Source: Clostridiales bacterium
Lineage (GTDB): Bacteria; Bacillota; Clostridia; Peptostreptococcales; Anaerovoracaceae
Direction: 5' to 3'
NCBI GenBank assembly: GCA_012744355.1
Contig: JAAYHV010000007.1
Location: 1 to 35,181, forward strand
DNA: 35,181 nucleotides
In this document: positions 7,827 to 17,618 of the stretch, in pieces
How positions within the stretch are numbered: position 1 is the first letter of the stretch
Layout of the letters: every line of letters begins with the position of its first letter
The notes under the pieces: model-generated
What the model saw: the letters and a program-made list of their open reading frames with translations, nothing else
Told to the model about the DNA's origin: nothing
The model's database searches: none
Translations under genes and position numbers: made by a program

Positions 7827-9134
7827 TTAGTCCTCCTTGTCCTCATCCTTAGGTAAAACAAGTAGCTTTACCTTTTCTATTCTTTTGTCCTTAACACTGA
7901 CTATATGAAATACATAGTTTCCGAAATATAGGGGGTCATATGCAACGTTCTCCTCGGGTATTTCACCTAAGATATCAATTATAAAGCCTCCTAAGGTTTC
8001 GCTGTCATCGGATTCAAGCTTAATATTAATCTCGTCATATATGTCATCTAAGTCAACATTACCATCTATTAAGTATGTACCTTCTTCTATCTTTTCAATT
8101 ACATGGTCAGCTTCATCGTATTCGTCGATGATATCGCCCATAATCTGCTCAATGATATCCTCTATTGAAACAATGCCGCTAAAGCCGCCGTACTCATCTA
8201 TCAAAATAGCAATGTGCTGTTTTTCTCTTTGTAATTCTAAAAGTAGCGAGTCGATATTTTTAGTATCAGGAACAAAGTAAGGCTCTCTTAAAATTTCCCT
8301 GATATTAACGTTTTCAAAACCACTGTCTCTGGCTTTAATAAGGTAGTCCTTGATGTGAATAACACCGATTATATTGTCAGTATCGTTTTCACACACAGGA
8401 ACCCTTGAATATCTAAGCTCCATAAGTTTATCTATATATTCCTCAACTGGGTCTTCAATATCAATAGTAAACACGTCAGTTCTTGGCGTCATTATCTCGT
8501 AAGCTAGCATATCATCAAAGGCGAAGACAGAATTAATCATCTTCTTACCTTCTTCTTTAATTTCACCGCATTGTTGACCACGGGCTAGCATAGACATAAC
8601 TTGATCTTCTGAGAACATGCTGTCATCAACGTCGACTTCCTTTTTCATCATCTTAAGTAAAAGGTTAGTAATTCCAAGCGAAACCCATACAAAAGGCATG
8701 GTAATTCTTATTAAGAATTTCTGGTATCCTGAATATTTAAGAGCATACTTTTCACTATCTTGAATAGCAAGTTTTTTAGGTAAGAACTCACCAAAAATCT
8801 CAAATAGGATAAGATAAGATACAGCCAGTACCATAGCTCCCGCTATTTTATAGTCTTCAGTAATTGTCGGCAAAATCAAAGTATATATAATGCTTATATT
8901 TATCAGGTTAATAATTATACCAAAAGATTTATTGGCATAATGATATCTAGATGGCTTTTCTATAAGGGTCTCTACAACTACAGCTTTAATATTTCCCTCA
9001 GAAACCATATCACTTATTATATTCTTATTTAAAGTATCAAGAGCCCTCTTAGAGACAACTGTAATACCGTAAACTAAAATCAATGAAATAACTACAAGTA
9101 CATAAACAAATAAACCACTCGGGTCAGATGACAT
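7827..9134 (-). CDS. CNNM/HlyC-CorC family membrane protein (hemolysin family, divalent cation transport)
   Basis: The protein has a DUF21 (CNNM) transmembrane domain with likely membrane helices at about 7-27, 70-90, 97-117 and 141-161, including GEFLPKKLA (about 115-123). A CBS-domain pair follows, beginning at the MTPRTDV motif (about 215-221), and then a CorC/HlyC-associated domain at about 350-430. Related bacterial proteins (CorC/MpfA/YhdP type) act in magnesium efflux or tolerance, with the CBS module binding nucleotides. The 435-residue length fits. The ATG overlaps the stop codon of the U32 gene by one base, with GGAG just before. Cation specificity cannot be read from the sequence. 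Confidence 0.9.
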   Translation of the reverse strand: MSSDPSGLFVYVLVVISLILVYGITVVSKRALDTLNKNIISDMVSEGNIKAVVVETLIEKPSRYHYANKSFGIIINLINISIIYTLILPTITEDYKIAGAMVLAVSYLILFEIFGEFLPKKLAIQDSEKYALKYSGYQKFLIRITMPFVWVSLGITNLLLKMMKKEVDVDDSMFSEDQVMSMLARGQQCGEIKEEGKKMINSVFAFDDMLAYEIMTPRTDVFTIDIEDPVEEYIDKLMELRYSRVPVCENDTDNIIGVIHIKDYLIKARDSGFENVNIREILREPYFVPDTKNIDSLLLELQREKQHIAILIDEYGGFSGIVSIEDIIEQIMGDIIDEYDEADHVIEKIEEGTYLIDGNVDLDDIYDEINIKLESDDSETLGGFIIDILGEIPEENVAYDPLYFGNYVFHIVSVKDKRIEKVKLLVLPKDEDKED

Positions 9135-10372
9135 TATTCTCCACTTCCTTTTTCTTTTCTTAAAATATATCCAGGTTTAAACTCTCTACCAAAATTGATC
9201 TTAACAATCTGCTGCGCATGAGGAGCAGATTCAATCGCTTCTCCATCCTCATTATACATCTCTTCAAGGACGTATTCAAAGTGCCCAACTTCAGGGCCAA
9301 ATACCTCAATTTTATCGCCAATAGATATCTTGTTTCTTTGCTCAATTACAGTAAGACCTGTATCCTTTTCATACTTTTTTATAACCCCTGCAAAGTCAAA
9401 GGTTCTAGTGTATGAACTAGTCAAATAGTTTTGATCTTTGTTGTCTGGTTTATGAAAATAAAAGCCTGTAGTAAACTCTCTATGAGACGCCTTTTCAAGC
9501 TCATTTGACCAGTAATCATCAAACTCAAAGTTATCTGGATCCGAGCAATAAGAATCAATAGCAAGCCTATAGGCCCTTACTACAGTAGCAACGTAGTACA
9601 TGCTCTTCATTCTTCCTTCGATTTTAAAGGATTTGATTCCAGAATTCATAAGCTCAGGAATATGCTCTATCATGCAGAGGTCTCTTGAGTTCATGATATA
9701 TGTGCCTCTGTCATCTTCTTCTATAGGATAATACTCTCCTGGTCTTTTCTCTTCTACAAGAGAGTAGTTCCATCTGCAAGGATGCGCGCACTGACCACGG
9801 TTAGCATCTCTTTCTATCATAAAATTAGAAAGAAGGCACCTACCAGAGTAAGATATACACATTGCGCCGTGAACAAAGGCTTCAAGCTCCGTATCACATG
9901 GAATATTCTCAAGCATAGATTCGATTTCTTCAAATGTAAGCTCTCTTGCTAAAACAAGCCTTTTAACTCCCAGGCTGCTCCAAAACTTAGCAGTCTCGTA
10001 ATTTGTCATATTAGCCTGAGTGCTTAAATGAATCTCAGCATCAGGTATTATTTCCTTTAATAGATATATAACCCCAGGGTCTGATACTATAAAAGCATCA
10101 ACTTTAATATCCTTAATTTCATTTAAATATTTTCTAAGAGGTATTATATCTTCATTATGAGGAAATATATTTAGTGCCATATATCCCTTTTTGCTGCGCT
10201 CATGAGCGTATTCTAAGCCTTTAGTAATGTCAGCTACGCTCATGTTGCCAGAGCTAGCTCTTAGGCTAAACATCTCAGCTCCAAAGTACACGGCGTCAGC
10301 TCCAAAGTCTATGGCTGTCTTTAGTTTATCTAAGTCTCCCGCAGGAGCCAGTAATTCTATTTTATTCGTCAT
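9134..10372 (-). CDS. trhP: U32-family tRNA uridine-34 hydroxylation protein (TrhP-type)
   Basis: Peptidase-U32-annotated proteins of this type (E. coli TrhP/YegQ, B. subtilis YrrN/YrrO) make 5-hydroxyuridine at tRNA position 34 using prephenate, with an iron-sulfur cluster. Visible features are the LLAPAGDLDKLKTAIDFGAD start, EAFVHGAMCISYSGRC with a Cys pair, QCAHPCRW with another Cys pair (four conserved Cys in total), and FKIEGRMKS. The 412-residue length matches YrrO, which includes a C-terminal beta-barrel extension. The gene directly follows trmR (11-nt overlap), whose product methylates the same hydroxyuridine, supporting this role over a protease. Only one U32 gene is seen here, while B. 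subtilis has two adjacent ones. Confidence 0.88.
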   Translation of the reverse strand: MTNKIELLAPAGDLDKLKTAIDFGADAVYFGAEMFSLRASSGNMSVADITKGLEYAHERSKKGYMALNIFPHNEDIIPLRKYLNEIKDIKVDAFIVSDPGVIYLLKEIIPDAEIHLSTQANMTNYETAKFWSSLGVKRLVLARELTFEEIESMLENIPCDTELEAFVHGAMCISYSGRCLLSNFMIERDANRGQCAHPCRWNYSLVEEKRPGEYYPIEEDDRGTYIMNSRDLCMIEHIPELMNSGIKSFKIEGRMKSMYYVATVVRAYRLAIDSYCSDPDNFEFDDYWSNELEKASHREFTTGFYFHKPDNKDQNYLTSSYTRTFDFAGVIKKYEKDTGLTVIEQRNKISIGDKIEVFGPEVGHFEYVLEEMYNEDGEAIESAPHAQQIVKINFGREFKPGYILRKEKGSGE

Positions 10373-11036
10373 TTAATTTAGTTATCGCTAGGCCATCTCC
10401 ACAACTTAAAAGCGCTGTGCTCAGGTCTTCCCTTTCATTAAGATAGTTTAAAAACTCTCTCATCCTTTTTATATTAGTTCTGTGCCTTCTTCCCTTATCA
10501 AATGAATCATCAACAGTAGAAGCTTTTAAAAGCACATTATCAGATACTATAACTGCGCCAGTTAAACACTTCTTTTCAGCTGCCTTAAAAAAGTCTCTAT
10601 AGTGACTTTTAGAAGCATCGATAAAAACAAAATCATAATCTGCGTTTAGCGTTTTTATGATATCATCTGCATCACCGCTAAAGAGATTTATTCTGCCAGT
10701 TAATGCAAACCTTTCGATGTTATACCTAGCAAGAGTGTATAGGTCTTCATCCTTTTCTATGGTAGTAATCTTAACACCTGGTATTGCAGTAGCAAAAACA
10801 ATAGAAGAATATCCCACTGCCGTACCTATTTCAAGAATCTTTTTTGGTTTTATTATCTTTAAAAAGTTTACAAGAAAATTCTCCGTTTCCTTTAAGATAA
10901 TAGGTATGTTGTTATTTTCCGACTGCTCTCTAAGATCATCTAGCTCATTACTTAGAGGTTTATAGAAGTTATGTATGTATTCTGTCACTATGTCGTTTGT
11001 TATATTCATTTTACTCATTTTCCTGCTTCTTTTCAT
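10362..11036 (-). CDS. trmR: tRNA 5-hydroxyuridine-34 O-methyltransferase (YrrM/TrmR-type)
   Basis: A class I SAM-dependent O-methyltransferase of the catechol-O-methyltransferase-like family. It shows motif I ILEIGTAVGYSSI, then TTIEKDED, and DYDFVFIDASKSHYRDF with the metal-binding Asp. B. subtilis TrmR converts ho5U34 to mo5U34 in tRNA and lies between mltG and the U32 genes, exactly as here. The open frame begins at 11036 inside mltG. Two further in-frame ATGs at 11018 and 11009 are possible, and alignment from memory with YrrM favours one of these, just at the mltG stop. None has a clearly better Shine-Dalgarno, so the start is uncertain by up to nine codons. Confidence 0.88.
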   Translation of the reverse strand: MKRSRKMSKMNITNDIVTEYIHNFYKPLSNELDDLREQSENNNIPIILKETENFLVNFLKIIKPKKILEIGTAVGYSSIVFATAIPGVKITTIEKDEDLYTLARYNIERFALTGRINLFSGDADDIIKTLNADYDFVFIDASKSHYRDFFKAAEKKCLTGAVIVSDNVLLKASTVDDSFDKGRRHRTNIKRMREFLNYLNEREDLSTALLSCGDGLAITKLNDE

Positions 11037-12054
11037 ATTCCTCTAAAGCTTTGTTATATGCAGCCTTATCCTTTTCAAACTGACCAATGTCAGAACTAAA
11101 ATTATGAGTACCGTCTAATTTCTCGCTTACAACAAAGAAAAGGTAGTCAGTATCTGCTGGATAAAGTGCCGCCCTAATTGAGCTTTCTCCAGGGGCTCCA
11201 ACAGGCCCAGGAGGAATTCCAGTATTAATGTATGTGTTATATGGAGAATCTATCTTAGTATCTGCGGTAGTTAGTCTCTTCTTTTGTTCGCCCAGTGCGT
11301 ACTGCACTGTAGAACACATCTGAAGAGGCATGCCATCTGCAATTCTGTTATATATTACGCTTGCAACTTTAGGCCTGTCTGCAGGGTCCTTACATTCTCT
11401 TTCTATGATAGACGCTATTGTAACTATATCATTTATATTAACATTAAGCTCTTCTGCTCTCTTTTCATATTCATCAGTAAAAATTAAATCAAACTGATTT
11501 AACATAGTAGTGATGATTTGCTCTTCAGTAGCTCCAGTAGCTAACTGATAAGTACTAGGAAATAGATATCCTTCAAGTTCATTTTTATTGTCTTGAGCAT
11601 AATCTAAAAAGTCAAATTTGAAATTTCCATTTTCAAGTAAATCCACAAATTTATCGTAATCTACTACGCCTTCTTCACTAAGCTTTTCTGCTATCTGATA
11701 TATCGTATAACCCTCTGGTATAGTAATGGTTAGTGTCTCAACATGACCATTTACTAAGATTTTAGCAATATCAACAGGAGTCATTGAAGGCGACAATAAA
11801 TATGTACCAGCCTGAAACTTACTATCAAATCTATTTAGTTTTGATAGTATTATAAAATTATTAGCACTACGTAGCACGCCTTGGCTCTTTAGCTGTTCTG
11901 CTATTTGGCCTGTTGTGGATCCCATCTCAACTGTGACAGATTTAAACGTAGCATCCTCTATATCTTTAGGTTCGTTCATGCTCATTATAAACAAATATCC
12001 ACCTAAGAACAAAACAATAACTAGCAATAATATAATTTTGATCGAATTTTTCAT
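11011..12054 (-). CDS. mltG: Endolytic murein transglycosylase MltG (YceG-like)
   Basis: MltG cleaves nascent peptidoglycan strands within the chain and is thought to set glycan length. A signal-anchor helix lies at about 5-26, followed by a LysM-like region with EGYTIYQIAEKL (about 114-125). The catalytic YceG domain follows, with EGYLFPSTY (about 161-169), ASIIERE (about 214-220, containing the predicted catalytic Glu218), and YNTYINTGIPPGPV near the C-terminus. The 347 residues are typical. The C-terminal tail is charged and overlaps trmR. This is yrrL of the Bacillus yrrL-yrrM-yrrN-yrrO cluster, consistent with the neighbours. Confidence 0.94.
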   Translation of the reverse strand: MKNSIKIILLLVIVLFLGGYLFIMSMNEPKDIEDATFKSVTVEMGSTTGQIAEQLKSQGVLRSANNFIILSKLNRFDSKFQAGTYLLSPSMTPVDIAKILVNGHVETLTITIPEGYTIYQIAEKLSEEGVVDYDKFVDLLENGNFKFDFLDYAQDNKNELEGYLFPSTYQLATGATEEQIITTMLNQFDLIFTDEYEKRAEELNVNINDIVTIASIIERECKDPADRPKVASVIYNRIADGMPLQMCSTVQYALGEQKKRLTTADTKIDSPYNTYINTGIPPGPVGAPGESSIRAALYPADTDYLFFVVSEKLDGTHNFSSDIGQFEKDKAAYNKALEEYEKKQENE

Positions 12055-12068
12055 TGCTCTTTCCCCTT

Positions 12069-12632
12069 TTATTCCTTTGATCTACCAAGATACAACGACG
12101 TTCTAGTATCTATTTGAATCTTTTCGCCTTCTTCAATGAAAATTGGAACAAGAACAACAGCTCCAGTTTCAACGGTAGCAGATTTAGTCACATTAGTTGC
12201 AGTGTCGCCTTTAATGCCAGGTTCAGTTTCAGTAACTACTAAATCCACAAAGTTAGGTGCTTCAACTAAGAATGCATTTTCTTTATAGAACTTTATAGTA
12301 GCTTCATCATTTTCCCTTAAGAATTTCATAGCATCTGAAACTTGATCTTCCATAAGAGGAATCTGTTCATAAGTCTCTATATCCATAAAGTAGTAAAGCT
12401 CACCATCACTATATAGATACTGCATAGTTTTCGTCTCTATTCGAGCCTTAGGAAATTTATCATTTGGGTTAAAAGCTTCTTCTCTAGTAGCTCCCGTTAA
12501 TACGTTTCTGTATTTAGTTCTAACAAAAGCCGCGCCTTTGCCAGGTTTTACATGCTGAAAATCTATTACGACATGAGGCTCACCGTTAATCTCAAAGGTT
12601 ATGCCTTTTCTAAAATCACTTGCGTAAATCAT
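12069..12632 (-). CDS. efp: Translation elongation factor P
   Basis: EF-P enters the ribosomal E site and relieves stalling at consecutive prolines. The 187-residue protein has its three beta-barrel domains: an N-terminal KOW-like domain with the loop KPGKGAAFV carrying Lys32 at the tip, a central domain, and a C-terminal domain ending in [14 protein letters not shown]. The modification of Lys32 cannot be predicted: no epmA/epmB/ymfI-like gene is in the window. A strong AAGGAG precedes the ATG. It lies 25 nt after the YlbF-family gene and 14 nt before mltG. Confidence 0.97.
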   Translation of the reverse strand: MIYASDFRKGITFEINGEPHVVIDFQHVKPGKGAAFVRTKYRNVLTGATREEAFNPNDKFPKARIETKTMQYLYSDGELYYFMDIETYEQIPLMEDQVSDAMKFLRENDEATIKFYKENAFLVEAPNFVDLVVTETEPGIKGDTATNVTKSATVETGAVVLVPIFIEEGEKIQIDTRTSLYLGRSKE

Positions 12633-12657
12633 ATTGTTTTCTCCTTAATTAGTAGTA

Positions 12658-12993
12658 TTATTTAAAGCTAATATTAACTATATCCCCTAAGATTTCGTAA
12701 ACATCCTTCATCATTATAGAAAATCTAGCTTCTGCTTGCAAGTATTTAGCAGCTAAAGGATTAGCTGCAATTATAGCATACATACTTTGAATCTGTTCCA
12801 TAAGGGAACTATCAGGCGTTTCCCCTGTCATCTGCTTTGCCTGAAATTGAAATTGTTTCTTTTGAAAATCCTTTAATGAATTAGAAAGATCAGGATCCTC
12901 GTCTACTTCTTTCTTTATATCTTGAAATTCTTGATATTCGCCGCTAGACTTAATCGATTCAGCTAGCTTGTGTGCTTCTTCATATACGTTCAT
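12658..12993 (-). CDS. YlbF/YmcA-family protein
   Basis: A 111-residue, mainly helical, cytoplasmic protein of the YlbF/YmcA (DUF964) family. It begins MNVYEEAHKLAESIKSSGEY with the typical acidic-hydrophobic pattern, then EFQDIKKEVDEDPDL and a late NPLAAKYLQAEARFS segment. In B. subtilis YlbF, YmcA and YaaT form the Y-complex that directs RNase Y cleavage of operon mRNAs, and affects competence and biofilm. Here the gene lies nine nt after rnjA, another ribonuclease. An AGGAGG Shine-Dalgarno is present. Whether it is YlbF or a paralogue cannot be decided from the sequence. Confidence 0.85.
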   Translation of the reverse strand: MNVYEEAHKLAESIKSSGEYQEFQDIKKEVDEDPDLSNSLKDFQKKQFQFQAKQMTGETPDSSLMEQIQSMYAIIAANPLAAKYLQAEARFSIMMKDVYEILGDIVNISFK

Positions 12994-13002
12994 ATTTTCC
13001 TC

Positions 13003-14787
13003 CTAAATTTCCATAAATATTGGCAGGATCATAGGGCTTCTTTTTGTCTTACTGTAGATATATGCCTTAAGATCTGCTCTAACTTTATTCTTAATAGAGC
13101 TAAAGTCTCTAATTCCATCATCCGTACATTTTCTAAGTGACTTTTCAACCACCTTAGTAGCGTCAGTCATTATAGCAGAATTATCCTTAACGTAGACAAA
13201 ACCTCTAGAAACTAGATATGGCCCAGATACAATCTCGCCAGAAGCTGTGTCAACTGTAGCTACTGCAATAATTAGCCCGCTTTCGCTTAGCATCTTTCTG
13301 TCTCTAAGCACTATATTGCCTACATCTCCAACTCCGTAACCATCAACCAGTATTGCGCCTGCTTGCACTGCGCTTTTATTATGGACAGCTTGATGACCTT
13401 TTACTGTTAGGGCGTCTCCGTTAGTCATAACGAATATATTACTTGAATCCATTCCTAGTCCTTCAGCAAGCTCTGCATGGGCATTTAAATGCCTATGCTC
13501 ACCGTGAACAGGAATAAAGTACTTAGGCTTCACTAAAGTATGAAGAAGCTTAAGCTCTTCTTGGCTAGCATGGCCTGATACATGAATATCCATCATATCT
13601 GACTGTATTACCTTGACTTCCTTTTCGTACAGCTTATTTACTACGTTTGTAACTGTTTTTTCGTTGCCCGGTACCGGAGTTGACGAGAATATTACAACAT
13701 CGCCTTTTTTAAGTTTAACAGCTTTGTGCTCGTCATTTGCCATACGAGTTAGCGCTGACATCGGTTCACCTTGACTACCTGTCGTAACTATTAAAAGGTT
13801 TTTATCAGGAATATTTTTAATTCTCTTTATGTCCACAAAAGCTTCCTTTGGAAGATTAATATAACCAAGCTCTTTTGCAAGGCCAATTACATTTTCCATT
13901 GATCTTCCCGATATGGCAATCTTTCTGCCGTGCCTAATTGCAGCTTCCATTATTTTTTGAGTTCTTCTTAAGTTAGAAGAAAACGTAGCAATTATTATTC
14001 TCTTTTCAGTCTTAGTTAAAATATCATCCACAGTAGCAGATACAATCTTTTCAGTAGGAGTAAAACCAGGCCTTGTAGCATTGGTGCTGTCTGCTAAGAG
14101 TACGTCTATTCCCTCTGCTCCAAGCTGAGCAAATCTAGCTAAATCTATAACCTCATTATCAACTGGTGTATAGTCTATTTTAAAGTCTCCTGTATGTATA
14201 ACCTTGCCACCAGGACACTTTATGAAATAGGCTAAGGCATCAGCAATACTGTGATTGGTTCTAATAGCTTCAACTGTAAAGCTTCCAACTTCGAAAGTTT
14301 CACCTGCTTCTATTACATGTAAATCTGCATTTACCTTGTGTTCTTTTAGCTTGTTTTTAATTAATCCCAAAGCAAGCTTAGTGCCATATATTGGCACATT
14401 GATATCTCTTAAGAAAAACGGTATACCGCCGATATGATCCTCATGACCGTGGGTTATGATAAGACCTTTTATTTTTTCTTTGTTTTCCTTTAAGTATGTG
14501 AAGTCAGGTATTACTACATCGACTCCAAACATCTCGTCTTCAGGAAAGGTAAAACCACAATCTACTATGAGAATTTCATTTTTGTATTCAAATAGCGTAA
14601 TATTTTTACCAATCTCCTTAAGTCCACCTAAGAATACTATTCTAAAACCATCAGATGGTTTTTTTCTGCGTCTTCCTCTATTATTACCATTACCCTTTTT
14701 TTTAGGATTGGTTTTAGTAGCCTCTGTGTTACTCGGCTGCTCATTTTGTTTTTGTTGTTGTTTTTGTTCCATATATTTTTTAGACAA
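13003..14787 (-). CDS. rnjA: Ribonuclease J
   Basis: RNase J is a metallo-beta-lactamase/beta-CASP nuclease with 5'-3' exonuclease and endonuclease activity in RNA decay and rRNA maturation. The metal motif HGHEDH is at about 113-118, with HTGDFKID, the beta-CASP block (TFSSNLRR, SGRSMEN), VTTGSQGEP and the SGHAS and VHGEHRH motifs following. The C-terminal domain is complete. A 47-residue N-terminal tail rich in Gln, Asn, Lys and Arg precedes the catalytic core and is probably disordered. The open frame starts at a TTG (14787) one nt after the leuS stop; an ATG five codons later (14772) is the alternative. Neither has a convincing Shine-Dalgarno. Confidence 0.95.
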   Translation of the reverse strand: MSKKYMEQKQQQKQNEQPSNTEATKTNPKKKGNGNNRGRRRKKPSDGFRIVFLGGLKEIGKNITLFEYKNEILIVDCGFTFPEDEMFGVDVVIPDFTYLKENKEKIKGLIITHGHEDHIGGIPFFLRDINVPIYGTKLALGLIKNKLKEHKVNADLHVIEAGETFEVGSFTVEAIRTNHSIADALAYFIKCPGGKVIHTGDFKIDYTPVDNEVIDLARFAQLGAEGIDVLLADSTNATRPGFTPTEKIVSATVDDILTKTEKRIIIATFSSNLRRTQKIMEAAIRHGRKIAISGRSMENVIGLAKELGYINLPKEAFVDIKRIKNIPDKNLLIVTTGSQGEPMSALTRMANDEHKAVKLKKGDVVIFSSTPVPGNEKTVTNVVNKLYEKEVKVIQSDMMDIHVSGHASQEELKLLHTLVKPKYFIPVHGEHRHLNAHAELAEGLGMDSSNIFVMTNGDALTVKGHQAVHNKSAVQAGAILVDGYGVGDVGNIVLRDRKMLSESGLIIAVATVDTASGEIVSGPYLVSRGFVYVKDNSAIMTDATKVVEKSLRKCTDDGIRDFSSIKNKVRADLKAYIYSKTKRSPMILPIFMEI

Positions 14788-14788
14788 C

Positions 14789-17269
14789 TTACTTAACTAC
14801 AATATTTACAAGTTTATTTGGAACTGCAATAATCTTGATTACATTTTTGTCTTCAATTAAAGACTTTATTTTATCGTTTTCTAGGGCTGTCTTTTCCATT
14901 ACCTCCTTGTTTGAATTATTTTCAATTACCATTTTTTCTTTTACTTTGCCGTTAATCTGTACAACTATCTCAATAGTATCTCTAACTAAAGCCTTTTCAT
15001 CGTAAGTCGGCCAAGAAACATTAAAAAGTCTGTTTTCATGACCAAGATTTTCCCATAGCTCCTCACATATATGAGGGACAAATGGTGATAATACGATGAC
15101 AAGATCGCTAATTGCCTTATCGAACAAAGGCATGTTGATACTATCAAGTTCCTTGTATCTGTATAGCTCATTAACCAGTTCCATAATTGAGCTTATTGCG
15201 GTATTAAATTGGAAACGTCCACCCGCATCTTCAGTTACTTTCTTAACGGTAGCATTAAGAGCATAGTTAAGTTCTTTGTCATCGGCAGAATTGACTATTA
15301 TCTCTTCTTTAAGCTTGTCTTCATTTCTTATTTCATTAACATATTCACATACTAGTCTGTACACTCTGTTTAGGAATCTGTAACTTCCTTCAACGCCTTG
15401 ATCAGACCAGTCAAGCTCTTTTTCAGGTGGTGCAGCAAACAAGATAAACATTCTAGCCGTATCTGCGCCAAATTTTGATAAAATTTCCTCAGGGCTAACT
15501 ACGTTACCTAAGGATTTACTCATCTTTCTTCCATCCTTATTTACCATGCCTTGAGTAAGTAGGTTTTTAAAAGGTTCTTCATATTTTACAAGTCCTAAAT
15601 CATACAAAACCATTTCAAAGAATCTTGCATACATAAGATGTAGAATTGCATGCTCAACTCCGCCTATATACTGGTCAACATTCATCCAGTAGTTAACTTT
15701 TTCCGTGCTAAATATTTCATCCTGATTCTTAGGATCGCAGTACCTTAAAAAGTACCATGAAGAATCTAGGAATGTATCCATAGTATCCATTTCCCTTGTA
15801 GACTCTAAGCCGCATATTGGGCAAATCGCCTTTGCAAATGTTTTTGATGTTTTAAGAGGCGATTCGCCTTTACCTTTAAACTCAACATCAGTTGGAAGAA
15901 CTACTGGAAGATTTTTTTCTTCTTCAGGAACCCATCCACACTTTCTGCAGTAAATCATAGGAATAGGTGTTCCCCAATATCTCTGCCTTGAAATTAGCCA
16001 GTCGCGAAGTTTATAGTTAGTTGTTTCTTTACCTATTTCCTTTTCGATTAACTCCTTAGTAATTTCAGCTATAGCATCTCTGTTGTTCATTCCATCGTAC
16101 TTGCCTGAATTAATCATATCGCCTTCAGCAACAAAAGCTTCCTTTAGGTCGTTTACATCAATTTCAGGATCTTTACTATCAACTACTGGAATAATATCTA
16201 AATCAAACTTTTTAGCAAACTCAAAGTCACGTTCATCATGAGCAGGTACAGCCATAATAGCTCCCGTACCGTAGTCCATCATAACGTAATCAGATATATA
16301 AATAGGCACCTTTTTATCGTTTACTGGATTTATAGCATATGCCCCAATAAATACTCCCGTTTTCTCCTTAGTAGTTGATGATCTTTCAATGTCAGTTAGA
16401 TGAGAAATTTTGGATATATACTCATTTACCTTTTCTTCGCATTCAGTTCCCTTGGTAAGAAGCTTAACATAAGGATGCTCAGGTGATAATACCATATATG
16501 TAACACCAAACAAAGTATCTGGCCTTGTTGTAAAAACCTTAAGCCTCTTATAGAAATCCTCTATCCTAAACTCAACTTCAGCTCCTTTTGATTTTCCTAT
16601 CCAATTTTGCTGCATGACTTTAACCTTGTGAGGCCAGCCATCAAGTTCATCTAGATTATCTAAAAGTCTATCTGCATAGTCAGTTATTTTAAAATACCAC
16701 TGAGAGAGATTCTTCTTTTCTACTTCAGTTTCACATCTTTCGCAGCAGCCATCTACTACTTGCTCATTCGCAAGAACAGTTTTGCAGCTAGGACACCAGT
16801 TAACTGGATTTTCCTTTTTGTATGCCAAACCTTTTTTGTAGAATTGTATGAATATCCACTGCATCCACTTATAGTAATCTTCCTTGCAAGTAGCTAGTTC
16901 TCTATCCCAATCGTAGCTAAGTCCAAGTAAGTTTAACTGTCTTTTCATTTCAGCTATATTTTCTGTAGTCCAAATATCAGGATGAATATCATTTTTAATA
17001 GCAGCATTTTCTGCTGGTAATCCAAATGAATCCCACCCCATTGGATGAAGTACGTTAAATCCGTTCATAGCCTTAAATCTAGCAATTACGTCCCCAATTG
17101 AGTAATTCCTAACGTGGCCCATGTGAAGCTTACCTGAAGGATAAGGAAACATCTCAAGCACATAGTACTTTTCCTTGCTCTCATCTACCTCAGTTTTAAA
17201 AGCCTTTTCATCTTCCCAGATCTTTTGCCATTTCTTTTCAATCCCACTAAAGTTGTACTTTTCCTGCAT
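14789..17269 (-). CDS. leuS: Leucyl-tRNA synthetase
   Basis: Class I synthetase charging tRNA-Leu. The HIGH-type motif reads HMGH (about 49-52). A zinc-binding-type insert contains CPSC and CERC. The CP1 editing domain has TTRPDTLFG and [10 protein letters not shown] second Cys quartet (CRKC, CPIC) lies before the WYFLRY block, and KMSKS is at about 582-586. The anticodon-binding and C-terminal domains are complete; 826 residues is normal for the bacterial type. The frame extends five codons to a GTG at 17284, but GAGG lies nine nt before the ATG at 17269, which is therefore preferred. It is four nt after rsfS. No T-box leader is possible in this gap. Confidence 0.97.
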   Translation of the reverse strand: MQEKYNFSGIEKKWQKIWEDEKAFKTEVDESKEKYYVLEMFPYPSGKLHMGHVRNYSIGDVIARFKAMNGFNVLHPMGWDSFGLPAENAAIKNDIHPDIWTTENIAEMKRQLNLLGLSYDWDRELATCKEDYYKWMQWIFIQFYKKGLAYKKENPVNWCPSCKTVLANEQVVDGCCERCETEVEKKNLSQWYFKITDYADRLLDNLDELDGWPHKVKVMQQNWIGKSKGAEVEFRIEDFYKRLKVFTTRPDTLFGVTYMVLSPEHPYVKLLTKGTECEEKVNEYISKISHLTDIERSSTTKEKTGVFIGAYAINPVNDKKVPIYISDYVMMDYGTGAIMAVPAHDERDFEFAKKFDLDIIPVVDSKDPEIDVNDLKEAFVAEGDMINSGKYDGMNNRDAIAEITKELIEKEIGKETTNYKLRDWLISRQRYWGTPIPMIYCRKCGWVPEEEKNLPVVLPTDVEFKGKGESPLKTSKTFAKAICPICGLESTREMDTMDTFLDSSWYFLRYCDPKNQDEIFSTEKVNYWMNVDQYIGGVEHAILHLMYARFFEMVLYDLGLVKYEEPFKNLLTQGMVNKDGRKMSKSLGNVVSPEEILSKFGADTARMFILFAAPPEKELDWSDQGVEGSYRFLNRVYRLVCEYVNEIRNEDKLKEEIIVNSADDKELNYALNATVKKVTEDAGGRFQFNTAISSIMELVNELYRYKELDSINMPLFDKAISDLVIVLSPFVPHICEELWENLGHENRLFNVSWPTYDEKALVRDTIEIVVQINGKVKEKMVIENNSNKEVMEKTALENDKIKSLIEDKNVIKIIAVPNKLVNIVVK

Positions 17270-17273
17270 CTCA

Positions 17274-17618
17274 TTAATCCTCACATCTAGTTATTTCGCA
17301 ATCACCCCAAAGCTTCTCTAAAGAATACATATCTCTAGTTGAAGATGTAAATATATTTACAATAATATCTCCGTAATCCATCAAAATCCAACCTGAACCA
17401 CCTTTTCCATCGACTGATTTTGGAAACATCTTATTCTCTTGAAATTTATCATTAACTTCATCAGCTAAGCTTTCCAGTTGTCTTGAATTAGTAGCAGTTG
17501 CATTTACAAAATAGTCTGCAAATGATGATTTCTCTGAAATATCAATCATGTTAACATCTATTGCTTTCTTTTCTAATAGCGTTTCAGCCGCCAGCTTTGC
17601 AATTTCTTTACTTACCAT
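17274..17618 (-). CDS. rsfS: Ribosomal silencing factor RsfS
   Basis: RsfS binds ribosomal protein L14 (uL14) on the 50S subunit and blocks subunit joining when nutrients are scarce. The 114-residue protein has the family core: [28 protein letters not shown], and [18 protein letters not shown] near the C-terminus. A strong GGAGG Shine-Dalgarno lies within the end of yqeK (11-nt overlap). It sits in the conserved nadD-yqeK-rsfS-leuS cluster, and in the same block as rel, another starvation-response gene. Confidence 0.95.
   Translation of the reverse strand: MVSKEIAKLAAETLLEKKAIDVNMIDISEKSSFADYFVNATATNSRQLESLADEVNDKFQENKMFPKSVDGKGGSGWILMDYGDIIVNIFTSSTRDMYSLEKLWGDCEITRCED

Noticed and set aside
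9134-10372. U32 protein as a secreted collagenase-type protease
   Set aside because: There is no signal peptide, and the neighbouring trmR gene and four-Cys pattern fit the tRNA hydroxylation role better.
14640-14790. Low-complexity stretch on the plus strand near the start of rnjA
   Set aside because: It is explained by the Lys/Arg/Gln/Asn codons of the RNase J tail rather than by a repeat element.
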